Shown: piece by piece, positions 12,658-24,721 of the stretch
Layout: every line of letters starts with the position of its first letter
How positions within the stretch are numbered: position 1 is the stretch's first letter
NCBI GenBank assembly: GCA_034401135.1
Contig: JAWZSP010000003.1
Coordinates: 1,922,001-1,986,000, forward strand
Direction: 5' to 3'
DNA: 64,000 bases
Source of the DNA: Volutella citrinella
Taxonomy: Eukaryota; Ascomycota; Sordariomycetes; Hypocreales; Nectriaceae
The notes under the pieces: generated by a model
Told to the model about the DNA's origin: nothing
The model's database searches: none
What the model saw: the letters and a program-made list of their open reading frames with translations, nothing else
Translations under genes and position numbers: made by a program

Positions 12658-13670
12658 GCATGCACGACTGTTGTTTTTATCATTTTATCAGGAAGCAAGG
12701 CTGTGCGTGGAGACCCAGGTGTGGTTACTTGGGCGGTCGACATAGAATATCATCACTAATTGGCCGAAGATGATGGCCACGGCGTTGCATAGGGCGGAGC
12801 TGGCGATGCCAGCGCCCAATTCTTTTTTTGACGGTGTATTATACTACATAGCCTGACCAGATACGGGCACAAGATAGGATAAATGGGCTCTGGCTGTTGA
12901 TGCTGGGGCCAAAAAATCGAAGGGATCCGCCGCGTTTGCGACACATTATACCAAGCAGTGCATTCATTGTTTCTATCTACTCTAGGTTGTAGTTTTCCCT
13001 CCATCGATTCCCCCTACAGTCATGATCATCCATGATGGTCAAGTCAAACGTCACAAACGAGAAAATCAGCAAGTGCAAAAATCAGGTCCCAAATTCCATT
13101 CCACGCAGCGGCATAGTTGAATAAATAATACATGACGCCTCAGAGAAGCAGTAGTTGACTCGTTAGAACGTTGGGCATGTCCTCCACTCCATATTCTTTC
13201 GTCTCGATAACTCATTGCGTCCCAGATAAAAAGTCATAGCGCGTTTTGTACGTCCCATTCCATGTCAGTTTCTTGATCGATCCGCCTTCCACTTGGGTAT
13301 CCCCGTCGAGTCGGCGCAGTCTATATGCAAACAGCTTCTCAGGTCTCGTATTGTCTCTTCCAGAGTCAAGCCCAGTCCGCCTCTCAGAAAAGGGGGACCG
13401 GTCCCGAGGAGAGGTTGGCAGTGTGCGTATACTACCGCCGACGTCGAGGATGTTGGGTCGCCGACCAAGCACCAGATTATTGGCCGTTTTGAAAAGCAAG
13501 AAGCAGGCAAAAAAGAACAAAAAAAGAAGCATCCCCCCTTAACGCCAATGCTAATGCCAATCCGCCCCCAAAAGACGTCGGACCTTACCCTTACCGCGCA
13601 AGTGCTTGTGTGACTTGCGTCGCCGTATTTACATCCGCTTGCCGTTGGATCCTCGTGTCCCTTAGATTCT
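12658..13670. other. 1.0-kb gap between convergent GH47 and Fig1-family genes
   Basis: This lies between two convergent stop codons, so it should hold two 3' untranslated regions. AT-rich patches near 12820-13140 are compatible with polyadenylation signals. No coding region is supported; the overlapping ORFs at 13210-13610 on both strands look like chance. Confidence 0.5.
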
Positions 13671-14693
13671 TCAGACCATGGAGCTGAGGACTCTGATGCT
13701 GAGGATCATGACGAGAAGTCCGATGGTGACAATGATGAGCAGGGTGAATGAGAACCAGCCCATGACCATGGCGCTGGTGCCCACACCGCTGCGGACGGCG
13801 CCGTTGCCGAAGTCCTGGGCGATGACCGAGGCAGCAACCGATGCCGTATGTTGCCATAGTACGGAGACGAGGATGAAGATGGCGGCGATGAAGATGATGG
13901 CGAGGGCGATTTGGGAGACGGGTCGCGAGGGGAATGGCTTCACTTCTCGGTCTGAGCCGTCCGAATCCTCCTCCTCGTGCCAACCGGGGAAGGTCGCGAG
14001 GAGCAGCAGACAGACGAAGGCGAAGATGATGGCGATGATGCTGGAGAGACTGTTAGTTTGCTTTTCGAGAAACTCGTAGATCCAATGCTTACATCAAGTA
14101 GGGGAACACAATCATGTCCTTGAACTGGGCCGCCAGCCAAATCAGGTTGAGGGGATCCTGATCGACCGACACTTCCTTTGCGAGGGCAGTGGCATTGTTG
14201 CTGCACAGCCACGAACCACCGTCGGGGTTGATACAAATGCCAAAGTAGCCAACGCGGGCTTGAAGGATGGCGTCGCCGGCAATGTTTTCGATGGCCGTGT
14301 GCACATTGTAGTCGACCTGGGCGGTATCGGGGACTGCATCGTAGTGCTTGTAGTAGAGAGAAAGCAGGAAGATGTCCGGTATCAGGGGCGAAGACGATGA
14401 GCAGCCAGCGAGTAGTAGAGCTGGGTGGGGGTATCAGGTTAGCTATGCTGGTAGTAAATAGCGCGGTCCTGGTGATCCGACTTACAGAGAAGGATTATGG
14501 CGACGGCGATGAGAATCATCAACACGTGGTGATAGCCGAGGAATGGTAGGAAGCCTGGTGGGAGAATTGTCAGTCTCGCAAGCCTTCAACCATTGAATTG
14601 CCGCAGATATCACTCACTATACCAGCCGAGTTGGAATTTCTGCATCGACGAGCCCGAGGAAGAGCTCGAGCTCGACGAAGTGTGCGAGGCCAT
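13671..14693 (-). CDS. Fig1-family membrane protein (Ca2+ influx / cell fusion regulator)
   Basis: Fig1 proteins (PF12351) are tetraspan membrane proteins that support low-affinity calcium uptake, mating-cell fusion and hyphal growth or conidiation in fungi. Exons on the minus strand are 14693-14618, 14554-14486, 14420-14093 and 14040-13671, giving 280 aa in one frame. The N terminus is a Ser run. TM1 is at about residues 26-50. The long extracellular loop carries the family signature, a GYFGIC motif followed by a second Cys in SWLCSNN (about residues 105-120). TM2 follows FKDMIVFPYL, and TM3 and TM4 lie in the last 90 residues. Four small introns, including two within the first 130 coding bases, match a fungal gene well. 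The family call rests on the Cys signature and topology. The exact paralogue is not determined. Confidence 0.85.
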
Positions 14694-17600
14694 GTTGGAC
14701 GACCCGCGAGCTCGCGCTCACAATTCAATCCAAGCTCAAAGATGGGCCTGCGCCCGTCCAAAAGACGGTCGGGGAGTCGTGAGAAAGCGCGCACTGCCGT
14801 TCGTTGGCGATCTGGTTCGGAATTCCAGTCGACGAAATCTACCCGCTCTCGATTCACAGGTCGTGTCGCACGTCCTCCACTCGAATACGCCCTTTGGAGC
14901 CGCGATAGAGAACGGCGCGAGTCGTTGGAGTCTGGTTACTGTCTCGGGAACCAGGCTCAACTTCGTTCTGATGGCGCGCGTGGGCGTGGAATGCGGGAAG
15001 GCGACGGAATGCGGGTTAGGTGACGCAACGATCGAAAGTCGGGCCCTGCAACGACGGTGAGACGTTAAGAGGAGGGGGAGGAATGTGAGTGAGTAGTTTG
15101 GTAAGTAGTAAGTAGTAAGTATCAGCTCTAACAAAACGATAGATGACCACCTTTTCAACTTGTGCCTCTGGGTCGAGGTTCTTGGTCAAGATTCGATTTC
15201 CCTTCGGAAGGAAAGCGAGAGAGAAGTTGGAAGGGAGGACTCGGGTCAGTCGAAAAGCGATCACAGGTCGGAGGAGGGTACCGAATGTTGGGCGGATAAT
15301 CGATGGCTGGGGGTGGTTTCTTTGCGTTGTCAATGGACACCAACCGCCCGACTTTTGGGCGACGCACGGCACCCAAGGTCCCAGCCACTCTTTTATTTAC
15401 TGGTGTTGGCGGGACGACGGTGACGTTAAGAGGTGGGGCGATGGTGGGTCCCGATGCGGCGCCGGGCAACCCGCACGGGGCGGCGCAGGGGCCGCGGCAC
15501 CGGGAACAGGCTTCTTTGGGAAGGAAGCGCCCCAGAGTCGGCTTTAATTCGTAGAATCGTAGCCGTTCGCTGCTCCGCCCTGCCCTGGACTTAGCACTGC
15601 ACCAGGAATCGCCTATTGCCACTATTATGCCGGAGCATCATCAGCCATGGGACACCCAAGCCAGCTCTTTCTCTCCGAAGCCAGTGCCTTGGTCGAGGCG
15701 AGACAGCGGAGGGATCCCAATGAGGCCCCCGCCCAACGCTCAGGACTACACTACGGATCCTCGTCCACGTTCGCAACGCAACGTCAGGCACCCGCCCGTC
15801 GTCTCTTCTTCCTCAGGCCCCGGACCCTGAGATCTCCGATCTTGCGTTCCTGTTGCTACTGCCTTGGGTCTCGCTGCAGCTAGACCAGCCCAAGTAAAGC
15901 TCGCGTGCGCTCCCAAACACGACCTTTCCTGCCACCTTGCGTGCTTACGGTCTCCCCTCGGTCTGGTGCTGTGCTAGCCAATCGCCGAGGCCGGTCTGGG
16001 CCTGCCAAGGAGAGCCCTCGTCGACAAGTGCCGTAGTCCTCGTGTTGTCGTGACAATTTGGCGCCGTTCGGGTGGCTGCCTCACCATATGTTTCCGCATA
16101 ATGCCCCTTTGGCTTTGGCAATTACCGTGCGGAGCAGGAGTCCCTACCCCGTGCACCCATGGGCACGTTCTTCGTTCCCGCGTTGTCGCATTTCCCCCCC
16201 ATGGATGCATCTCCTCCGGGTTTCACGACGCCCATCCTACTGGGCCAAGGTGCATCCATCAGGCATCACGACCTGAGATTGCTCCATCCGCCTGCCGCCC
16301 CCACCTGCAGCTGTGCAGCTGGCTGGCCTCGATGCCTGGATGTCCAGGTGCCCCAGGTCAATGTGCTGGCAGCTTCCTAGTGACCCCTTTTACTATGAGG
16401 CCCAGAGCCTCCTTGACCGCTACCTTGGAGACGAGAACGTTGCTCGTATTGGGTAGCCTCTCCTGTCGAGGTGCGGCGTGGCAGATGGGGCGTGCATGCG
16501 TGGGGTCTTTATGGAATTCGCAGAAGCATCCAAAGACTATATAATTGCTCTTGGTCTCAGAGACTAGTGATTGTGCACCGGACGATAGATGCATTCTCAA
16601 CCCCTCCAGCCCTGCTAGTTGATGCCGTTCTTTTCAATTCGATGAGGGAAGTGAGTGCGTACTATGGAAGGACCCTCAAAGCCCCGATTCACACACCCGA
16701 ACATCTTTCTCCCAAGGACATGCTCTCCCTTCTTTTTGTCGTTCGTCTATCTCACGCTCTAAGTCAATCGAGGCCCATGATAGTTGTCGATGAGAAACTC
16801 TAGGGTAGGCCACTCCTCCAGAGCAATGGCTCATCTACATAGTACTGCTAGGAGCAATAGTCCAGGGGTTAGAATTGTCAAAGTGGACCGAAAGTATGAT
16901 TACCAACTAGTCCCTGGTAGAAAAAGGGATCGATAGGCTATGTGAATCTTGTATAGCTCTTGACAGGTCTGATCCTTAGGGCTTGAGCACGGTAGCACTC
17001 AGGCACACACTTCACAACATAGTTCCGGATATCCGTATTGCAAGCGAAGGGCAGATAAGGTTTGCGACATCCGAGTGGCTATAGCTTGTCTTGCCATGCT
17101 ATAGTGGCAGTAGCCGTGGCTGAATCTTGGGCCTTTGTCTTTCACTTATTACCAGATTCATGCCGTGCCGACTAATTAACCGCTCCGAGGCAATGGCATC
17201 CGATTACGTAGCACGACTTCAAAGATTTTCTCGCACCATGGCCCGTCTAAGTGGCTGTGGTCTTCCCCTCCCCAAGACTGGTTCCCCAAGAATGCTTGCG
17301 TCAACCACTCGCCCTATGGCTCGCCACATTGTTCTAATTACTGCCTCAAGTAACCCGGGCGCAGTCATAACTTCCGCAGCTTGGTAGACTCGGCCATCGG
17401 CTCCTTGGCATCACTTGACGCGTATAATGGCATCACCAGATGGTAGGGTGGCATGCCGATGGCGGAATAATGTGAAGCCCCAATTGAGCAACGCCCACTC
17501 ACAATGACGTGATCTTTTCCGCATAGCCATAACCTTATGCTTGGCGTTTATTCTTTTTTCCTGCCCTGGACGGCTACTTCTGGGGCTTCAGCCGTGATTG

Positions 17601-18140
17601 ATAAGTTGGATGGCGGCTTGGCCGAGGCGTGAATCGGTCAAAAGTGGGATAATCGGGAGACTTATCTAAGCATTGGTCAAGAAAATATGCATAGATGAGG
17701 TATTACCCCGAAGACGTCTACGATTTCGCGCGCGGCAGTGACGAGACCAGCGATCCATAATAGCTGCGACGCCCAATCAGAATCAGACGGCCGGTGCACC
17801 GTGCTGTTCAACATCCGAAGCAGCCTATCACAGCCTACGCTCGGGATCGCAACTGACTTTACATGACAAATGACAAGGCGCTTCATCTCAGCTGTTTCGT
17901 TTCACATTGAACAACCAACCTGTGGTCCGGAAATTTCTTGTGCCGTGACGACGCCTGGATAGTAGCCCTATAGTAAAATTGCTCTCAAGATGCGACACAA
18001 CATGTAGTAGATCCGAGTTGATAAATAGCAAGAGTTCCCGCCCCCAATGAAGATGGCATCAGACCTCACTCGGCAGGGAAACAATCAACTCTGGCATCTG
18101 CAACTCCTTTCTTCCCACGGAAATCCTCCATTCCTCAACC
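14694..18140. other. 3.4-kb gene-poor gap
   Basis: No full gene is supported. The left part (to about 15640) is the divergent promoter of the Fig1-family gene. A possible small gene or relic sits at 15647-15898 (see findings). From about 16550 to 18060 the base composition is visibly more AT-rich than the flanking genes, with many stops in all frames. That would fit an old, mutated insertion or plain intergenic DNA. The last 100 bases are the presumed promoter and leader of the gene at 18141. Confidence 0.45.
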
Positions 18141-19311
18141 ATGTTGCGCAACATCCTGAGCGCTGCGCTCCTTGCCGGCCACACTCTGGCCAACGACCAG
18201 CTCCTCAACTTCAACGCCAAGTTTGAGAGGGAGACGAGGTCCCTCGAGGAGATTCACCAGGCTGCCTTGAAGGAGGGCGGTGTCGTGACCCTGTGGCACG
18301 GAGGCGACGAGGCGAACCAGCAGGATGCGCTCAAGGAGGCCTTTGAGAAGCAGTTCCCCGGCATGACCCTCAACGTCACCGTGGCTCTGTCAAAGTACCA
18401 CGACGGCCGCCTCGACCAGCAGCTGGGCGAGAATGCCGTCTACGTCGACAGTGTCATGCTGCAGACGCTCCATGACTACCCCCGCTGGGCCCAGCAGGGC
18501 GCCCTGTTGAACTACGCCCCGCAGGGCTTCGACCAGATCGAGGACTCCTTCAAGGACGAGGCTGCGGCCTGGTATGGAGTGACTGTCTTCTTCTGGGTCG
18601 GCGGCTGGAACACGGAGAAGCTCCCCAAGATCGACGCCCCCGTCGAGTGGAACGATTGGCTCAAGCCCGAGTTCAAGGACAAGCTCGTCATCACCTATCC
18701 CAACGACGACGACGCCGTTCTGTACGCCTTCTGGCTCGTGTAAGTTTGCAACGCCCCTGACGACGCCCCCCCGAGTTTTGTCATGCACAACCAAACCCGT
18801 GCCCATACTAATTTCGCAATGCAGCATGCAGCAGTATGGTGTCCAGTGGCTCGATGCCTTGCTGAAGCAGAACCCTCGATGGGTCCGCGGCACTCAGACC
18901 CCCAGCACCATCATCGCCCAAAAGGACAGCCAGTACGCCGCCTACTTTGGCGCCTCGGGAGGCTTTGAGGCCAGTGGCTCCTTGAATTTCTCTGTCCCGA
19001 CGCAGGGCCAGTACGTTTCTTGGCCCCAGACCGGCGCCATCCTCAAGAACGCCCCTCACCCGGAGGGCGCCAAGCTCCTCCACAACTTCATCCTCTCCAC
19101 CGACTACCAGAAGGCCTCCGGTACCTGGTCTGTTCGTCGCGACGTCCCCACTCCCCAGGGCTTCCCTTCGCTTCGCGAGACCAACGCCACCAACCCCGAC
19201 GGGTTCGCCAGGTTCATGTCTGATCGCGCACTGGTTGAGCGCCTGAGGTTTTACTTTGAGGATCGTCTGGGCTCTGCTCAGGGAATCGAGCCCGTGACCG
19301 ATGGCCTGTAA
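18141..19311 (+). CDS. Secreted periplasmic-binding-protein-like II protein (bacterial Fe3+/solute-binding type)
   Basis: Resembles the type 2 periplasmic substrate-binding proteins of bacterial ABC importers (SBP_bac_6/8-like, annotated in bacteria as Fe3+ transport). Exons are 18141-18739 and 18825-19311, giving 361 aa. A signal peptide is evident: MLRNILSAALLAGHTLA, with cleavage near residues 17-18. The mature part shows GGVVTLWHGGDE near the start, then DSVMLQTLHDYPRW and a Gly-Trp-Asn hinge-like segment. There is no membrane anchor, so the protein should be extracellular or vacuolar. Fungi have no ABC importer for it to serve, so its role is unknown. The intron and normal codon use show it is a settled fungal gene. 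Remote fold is fairly sure; ligand is not known. Confidence 0.8.
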
Positions 19312-19813
19312 GAGATTCGCAACTCCATAGCTTGCATGATTGAGGTGTACATGTACATAGATGGCTAGGTACGCGATCCCGACATTTGTCTAGAGCATTT
19401 TAGGGCATCCAATGAACATATACGTACGACTGGTATTCACAATGTGCGCATACTTGTGAGCATAGTTGCAGTAGTCCGAACTAGATCGTCATCACTGTGG
19501 GATGTGGCCAGAGAATGGCGGATCATGCCAGTTATGAGAGGGCCATTGACGCAAGACGTTCATTCAAAGACGTCAAATTAGCAGGAATCTTATCAATCAG
19601 TGTCGTACCTCGTAATTGCGAAGGTTGTTTTTAGTGGCTGAGTGATGAAGCAGGGGGGACAGCGGAGCCAGGCCCATCATTTTAGCATAAAAAGGGGCTT
19701 TGCAGCTAATAAGATAAACCCTTATAACGATGCAAGCCCCACGTCACCCTGCTACGACATGAGCTGGACATGGCCAGGTGTTAATCGTGGAACTGCAACC
19801 CCATCATGACAAC
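19312..19813. other. 0.5-kb gap before the Tip20/RINT1 gene
   Basis: The 3' flank of the solute-binding protein gene and the promoter of the next gene share this space. A GATAAA-like AT-rich stretch lies near 19690-19735. There is no coding potential. Confidence 0.5.
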
Positions 19814-22308
19814 ATGACGACTCCGGCCCAACACACACAGGGCACCTCCCTGGACATCCGAGTCGAAGACTTTTTGGACGACAAACTCCAATCAACAACC
19901 GACCTAGAGAACCTCGACTCGCTGCTCGCCAATGTCGAGCTCCAGCGCAACCAGCTCCAGTCGCAGCTCGACGATGCCGTCAAGGAGCTAGACGAGGCCC
20001 GCCGTACGGCCGATGACCGCCAGGGCTCCCTCCTCCGCCGAATTGAGGAGTTCCAGAAACTCCAGGAGAGCATCGATGTGCGGGTAAAGGTCGCCGCGGC
20101 GTCCGACGCCCCGAACCAGGCAATCGCCCGCCTGCAGGAGCCCATGAAGAAGCTTCAGGCCGTCGAGCTCGCCCAGCAATACCTCGGCCTGCTGCAGGAT
20201 GTGGAAAAGTGCAAGGCTGAGGCTCGGTCCCACCTCCCCCAGAGCCCCAAGGAAGCCCTCGGGCCCTACACCAAGCTGAAGCAGCTTGCCACGAGGATGC
20301 GCAGCCTGCCGGGCCAGGAGGGGCTGCACCTGGTCGATTTCATCGAGACGGTGACGGAATCGCTGTGGGATGAGATGAAGAAGACCATGTCGGCGGAACT
20401 TGAGGCCGTCCTGGCTGAGCGGCACTGGCCCAAGGTCGACCCGCAGTCGGAAATGGACGCGGACTGGGTCACCAGCTTCGAGAAGCTCATCGACCTGCAG
20501 GTCCCCGAGGTCACCTACAGCACAGGGCTCGTGTCGCTGTTGCCGGTCGACGTCATGGCAGGCATCTTTGTTTCCGAGTTCCGCTTCCATTTCCTCAGCG
20601 ACAAGCCGACCAGCAGCGCGCAGGCGTTTGGGACACATTGCCTGCCGTGGTTCATAGCTCTCGTTGAGAAATGGGACGACTTCTTCCGCGACAACCTGGG
20701 ACATCTCCTGGGCTCCAAGTTCCATGGCACCCCGGCCGCCAACAACATGGCCTACGTCGACCCTACCTGCGCCCTCGTCACCTCCATGCTGCCCGTGCTG
20801 AAGGAGAAGGCCTCCCTGGTGGCCCTCGAGGCGGTCAAGAGCCCGGCCTTCCTGAGCAGCTTCATGGCCCAGCTCATGACATTTGACGACAATGTCAGGT
20901 ACAAGTTCAACTATGACGGCGGCGATGCTGTGAACGGCTGGTCGGGAATTACGGCCCACGTGCTTGACAACCACTTTGATACGTGGTACCAGGCCGAGAA
21001 GGACTTCGCGCTCGAGCGGTTCCGTACTATAATGGCCTCGCAGGATGCGCGGAACATTGACTACGACTATGCAGCCACGGGCAAGATGAAGCCCACATTT
21101 GCTGCTGTGCAGGTCACGGATCTGCTGCGGTCCATCACCAGCCAGTACGAGAGGGTGCGCACGTTCAAGCACAAGATTCGATTCTTGATTGGCATCCAGC
21201 TAGACATCCTCGACGGCTACCATGACCGTCTAAGAGGTGGCCTCGAGGCCTATCAGTCCATCACGTCCACCATTGGTAGGACTTTGCATGGCGTTACAAA
21301 GGAAGAACTCGCGGCTCTTGAAGGAACCGGTGCCCTAGAGACCCTATGCAAAGTCATTGGCAGCGCGGACCACATCGTCAATACTCTCAAGGAATGGAGC
21401 AACGAAGAGGTTAGACCCTCCCTCCCCCTTTCCCCACTCTCTCATGAGCAATTGGACTAACCTGGCCGCAGTTCTTCGTTTCGTTGTGGGACGAACTTCA
21501 GACCCGTGCCGCCAACCGCAGCAGCGGGGGAGATGGCGTCACAAGTACCATGAGCTACGATGACATCAAAGATAGGACTTCTTCTTCCGTGGGCAAGGAG
21601 AGTGACGACGGTGCCCTATTTGACGAGACTGTGGCGGCATACACGATGCGCCGCAAGGCTGGCACAGAGCTCCTTGTCAGCGCTCTAGTCGACTCCCACC
21701 ACAAGGCCTTCCGGGCCTACTCGCACCGGGTGCATTGGACGACGGTTGGTGAGACGGCCGTTCTAGGTATGCCATCTGCACCAGTTTCCTGACTGTCTTT
21801 CTCTAGTGCAACTCACTGACCTGTAGCAGATGAGCTCACCGTCACCCCTGAGCTCGATGAGCCCTTGCGCATCCTCAAGCGCAACTTTGATTTCCTCACC
21901 AAGGCGCTCTCGACAGCCACGTACCGTCGCGTGTGGCGCGACGCCCTCTCCAAACTCCAAGACATGCTGTGGAACGACATCTTGATGCGCCAGTCGTTTA
22001 CCACCTACGGCGCGACACAGTTCCTGCGGGATGGAGCGGCGCTCTTTGCGCTCGTCGAGCGCTACATTCCCGGCGGCACGTCCGCCCTCGACAGTCTCGA
22101 CGAGGGCATGCGCCTCCTCAGCCTGCCGGTCGAGACGGCCGAGGAGCCGGGACGACTGTCCCTCAAGGAAGCGAGCGACCGCGTGTTCAAGGACAACGAC
22201 GAGGCTCGCAAGGTGCTGGAGGAACTGAAGCTGCAGGCGCTGACGCCACAGAGCGCGAGGAATATCTTGCAGCGGCGGGTGGAGAACAACGAGAACGTGG
22301 GATGGTAG
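19814..22308 (+). CDS. tip20: RINT1/Tip20 family tethering protein (Dsl1 complex)
   Basis: Subunit of the Dsl1/NRZ tether that captures COPI vesicles returning from Golgi to ER. Exons are 19814-21409, 21472-21766 and 21827-22308, giving 790 aa, matching the family length. The frame is open upstream to 19778, but the first ATG in frame is 19814 (context AACATGA), chosen as start. Residues about 30-100 form a Leu/Glu/Arg-rich coiled coil (ENLDSLLANVELQRNQLQ). The rest is the all-helical RINT1/TIP1 domain, with typical blocks such as LPWFIALVEKWDDFF, TWYQAEKDFALERFR and FKHKIRFLIGIQLDILD. The third exon uses the TAG acceptor at 21826, the only nearby one that keeps frame. It is convergent with the carrier gene, with 288 bases between stops. 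COG3, another member of the same structural tether class, lies one gene away. Confidence 0.92.
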
Positions 22309-22596
22309 CGAGAGCAGTGATGAATGAAATGAATGAATGGATGGATGCATGGGTATTAGAATATATACAGCTCCCCATGTCTCCATTTTGATCTATCCAT
22401 CTGCAGTCTAGACATCGAGCACCATAATTCAGACCGTTGTTGAAACCCAAGACCGTTGACCCGTCCTCGGTGCATCGCTATTCCCGTCTATCCTTGTCTG
22501 CGCGCGCGCGTCTATCTACTTGTATCCCAACTGTAGCTAGCAGTTATATATCTCCTTCTCGCCATGCTCTCGTGTTTCACCTCATCTTGTCTATGC

Positions 22597-23742
22597 TCAG
22601 TCGAGAGCCCGCCTCGTCATCTCGACGACAGCAAAAGTGCCGGCGCTGACGGGCATGGCACGGAGCAGCGTAGGGCCGATTCCCTTCCAGAAACCGGCGG
22701 CGCCGTCGGCCCGCCACACGGAGGCGAAGCAGGCGCGCATGGAAGGGTACTTTTGTTGAGGGCCGAAGCCGTCGGTCTGCATCTTGCTCTTGACGACGTC
22801 AAAGGGGTAGCTCGCCAGCCACAGGGCCTCGCCGGCCAGGCCGCCGTAGAAGGCGATCTTGTAGGCGGGCATGTCCTTGCGGTCAATCTTGTTGCGCGCG
22901 GCGTCGGCGTTCATCATGTACTCGAAAGCGGTGAACCAGGCGCCGTAGGCAAAGGCCTCGCGCCAGACGGTGACGACCTGGCCGCGGTACAGGCCGGGGA
23001 TGACGCCGCGGTGGGCGCCCAGCTTGCGGACGCAGTCGAGGGGCCCGTCGTACAGGCGGCCGGCGCCGTGGGGCTGGCTCTGGAGGCGGATGCGGACGTG
23101 CTCGATGGGGCCCGAGAGGACCGAGTTGGTGACGCCGGCGAAGGCGCCGGCGGCGGCGAACTGGCCGTAGCTCAGCGAGGGCGACGCGGGGCCGTTGCGC
23201 GCCTCGAACCAGCGCCGGGCCTGGTGGTAGGCGCCGAACTGGACAGACACGCAGGCGCCGATGCCGATGAGCGGCGTGAGCGTGCCCTTGTAGAAGGCGA
23301 GGGCGCCCTCGTGTCGGTAGATGGACACGGCGGCGTTGGCGGCCGACGAGTACTGGTTCGACGTCTGGAGGCGGACCTTGACGATGTCAAACGGCTGGCC
23401 TGGGGGACAAGTCAGTCAAGTTTCAGAGCTGCAGACCAGGCGCACCAGGGAGGTGATGGGATCTGCATCGAGCAGTGCTGCAGACGCTTGTCTGGTGTTG
23501 GGCTGTGCTCAGATCCATCCCATCTCCATCCAATCTCGTCGGATCGATCTCATCTCATCTCATCTCATTCGCCCCGCGAGATGGATCCCTTGCTGACCGA
23601 CCCGGCACTTGGACTCCCAATTCTTCTCTCACTTACCGATCAGCACCTGCGCAATTCCTCCCACGGCGCCGGCAAACAGGTCCTTGGCCGTCTCCAGCCC
23701 GCCAGCCTGGGGCACCTCCAGTTCTGCAACCGGCGAGTCCAT
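22597..23742 (-). CDS. Mitochondrial carrier of the Ymc1/Ymc2 type
   Basis: Inner-membrane solute carrier with three repeats of two transmembrane helices. Exons on the minus strand are 23742-23637 and 23399-22597, giving 302 aa. All three carrier signatures are visible: QPFDIVKVRLQT (about residue 36), GPIEHVRIRLQ (about 145) and YPFDVVKSKMQT (about 240). The block GTLTPLIGIGACVSVQFG is close to yeast Ymc1, which has been linked to glycine/glutamate and organic-acid supply and to oleate metabolism. The transported substrate here is inferred only. The intron splits the first signature (after the codon for Ile before Gly-Gln-Pro-Phe) and is long for this window (about 236 bases). Confidence 0.9.
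23546..23569. repeat. CATCT pentanucleotide tandem repeat inside the carrier-gene intron
   Basis: About four units of CATCT lie within the single intron of the Ymc1-type gene. Further imperfect CATC units precede it from 23515. It is a simple repeat and is likely to vary in length between strains. Confidence 0.75.
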
Positions 23743-24721
23743 GGCTCCCTCGGTTCAATTGCTTGCTGGTCCTTGCTTGCTTGCTTGCTTTTGCTCGCTC
23801 GCTTGCTTGAGCCCTGTCGAGTCGCACGCCGCTTCTTGTTGGAGGAGCGTAGCGTTGCAGCCAGGAATATCCCAAAGCCCCTGTCGCGAGGGAAGGGGAG
23901 GGGATTGAGGCGGTTCCGTCTGTGGTGGGTGTCTGAGTCTGGTGGGAACTGGGTTATCGGAGGGGAGACGGACTGGCACTTTTTTTTATCAGTCGTCAGC
24001 CGTAAGCTGCCCGCCGGCATGTGCATCGAAATCCGGGGTCGGACAGTGGGAGCTAGCGGCCAACCAGCACCGTTCAGGTACCTGTGCCTTATCTCCAAGC
24101 ACCAAAGGTACCTGGAAAATGGCGTGCTGCGATGACAAAGCCGTAACCGGCGCCCTCCAACACGCGGGACGGATCTCGACCGGACATGGTGTCCTAATAA
24201 TTACGCCCATTACGCCGTCTTTCCGGCTGGTATGTTCCATCTTCCGACCGTGAATTGCACAGATCGATGTTATTACTCAATGATACTACTGCAGTACTCG
24301 TCGGTGGCCGCTGCTGGGATGTCATCGGATATCGGCGGGCCTTCTACATGCATTCCAACCGCCAGGGTTAGTAGCAGGAAGCAGCATTAAGGTAGGAATT
24401 CCCGTCAGTACACGGAATTTCAATGTACCAGACTGCTGGCGAGGCTCAGCGCAAGCCTCCTTTTGTATATCCAACTCTTTGAGTCTAGAGTATCTTTAAT
24501 CCACGCATGTAGACGGCGGCCATCATCCTCAAGCCCCCCATGTGACCGGCACGGAATATTCGCTTTGTTTTCCGGGCGGTCGGGCGGTGACCCGAGCGCG
24601 CCCTCTCTGTACAAGACATTGAGTTGGGATTCCCGCGATAGCCCCGTAGTCTCGGCCCCACCCACCACCCAGCTCGCCGGCCTCAACTTGCTATTACTCG
24701 TCCCTCTCTCATCGCGACCCC
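23743..24721. other. 1.0-kb gap: promoter of the carrier gene and 3' flank of cog3
   Basis: Immediately upstream of the carrier start (minus strand) is a run of TTGC/GCTC/GCTT tetranucleotides at about 23761-23810. An 8-T run occurs near 23981. Two GGTACCTG copies, the first within a small palindrome, lie near 24077 and 24107. No coding region is supported. Confidence 0.5.
23761..23810. repeat. TTGC/GCTC tetranucleotide-rich tract in the carrier-gene leader
   Basis: Tandem TTGC units (23773-23790), then GCTC and GCTT units. It sits within 70 bases of the start codon of the minus-strand carrier gene, so it is probably in the 5' untranslated region. Confidence 0.7.

Noticed and set aside
17127..17387. 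86-codon plus-strand frame in the AT-shifted gap
   Set aside because: No recognisable motif; isolated, and may be part of a decayed element, but the evidence is too thin to call one.
19988..21172. 394-codon minus-strand frame inside tip20
   Set aside because: Antisense shadow caused by strong third-position GC bias; the sense frame has clear family matches.
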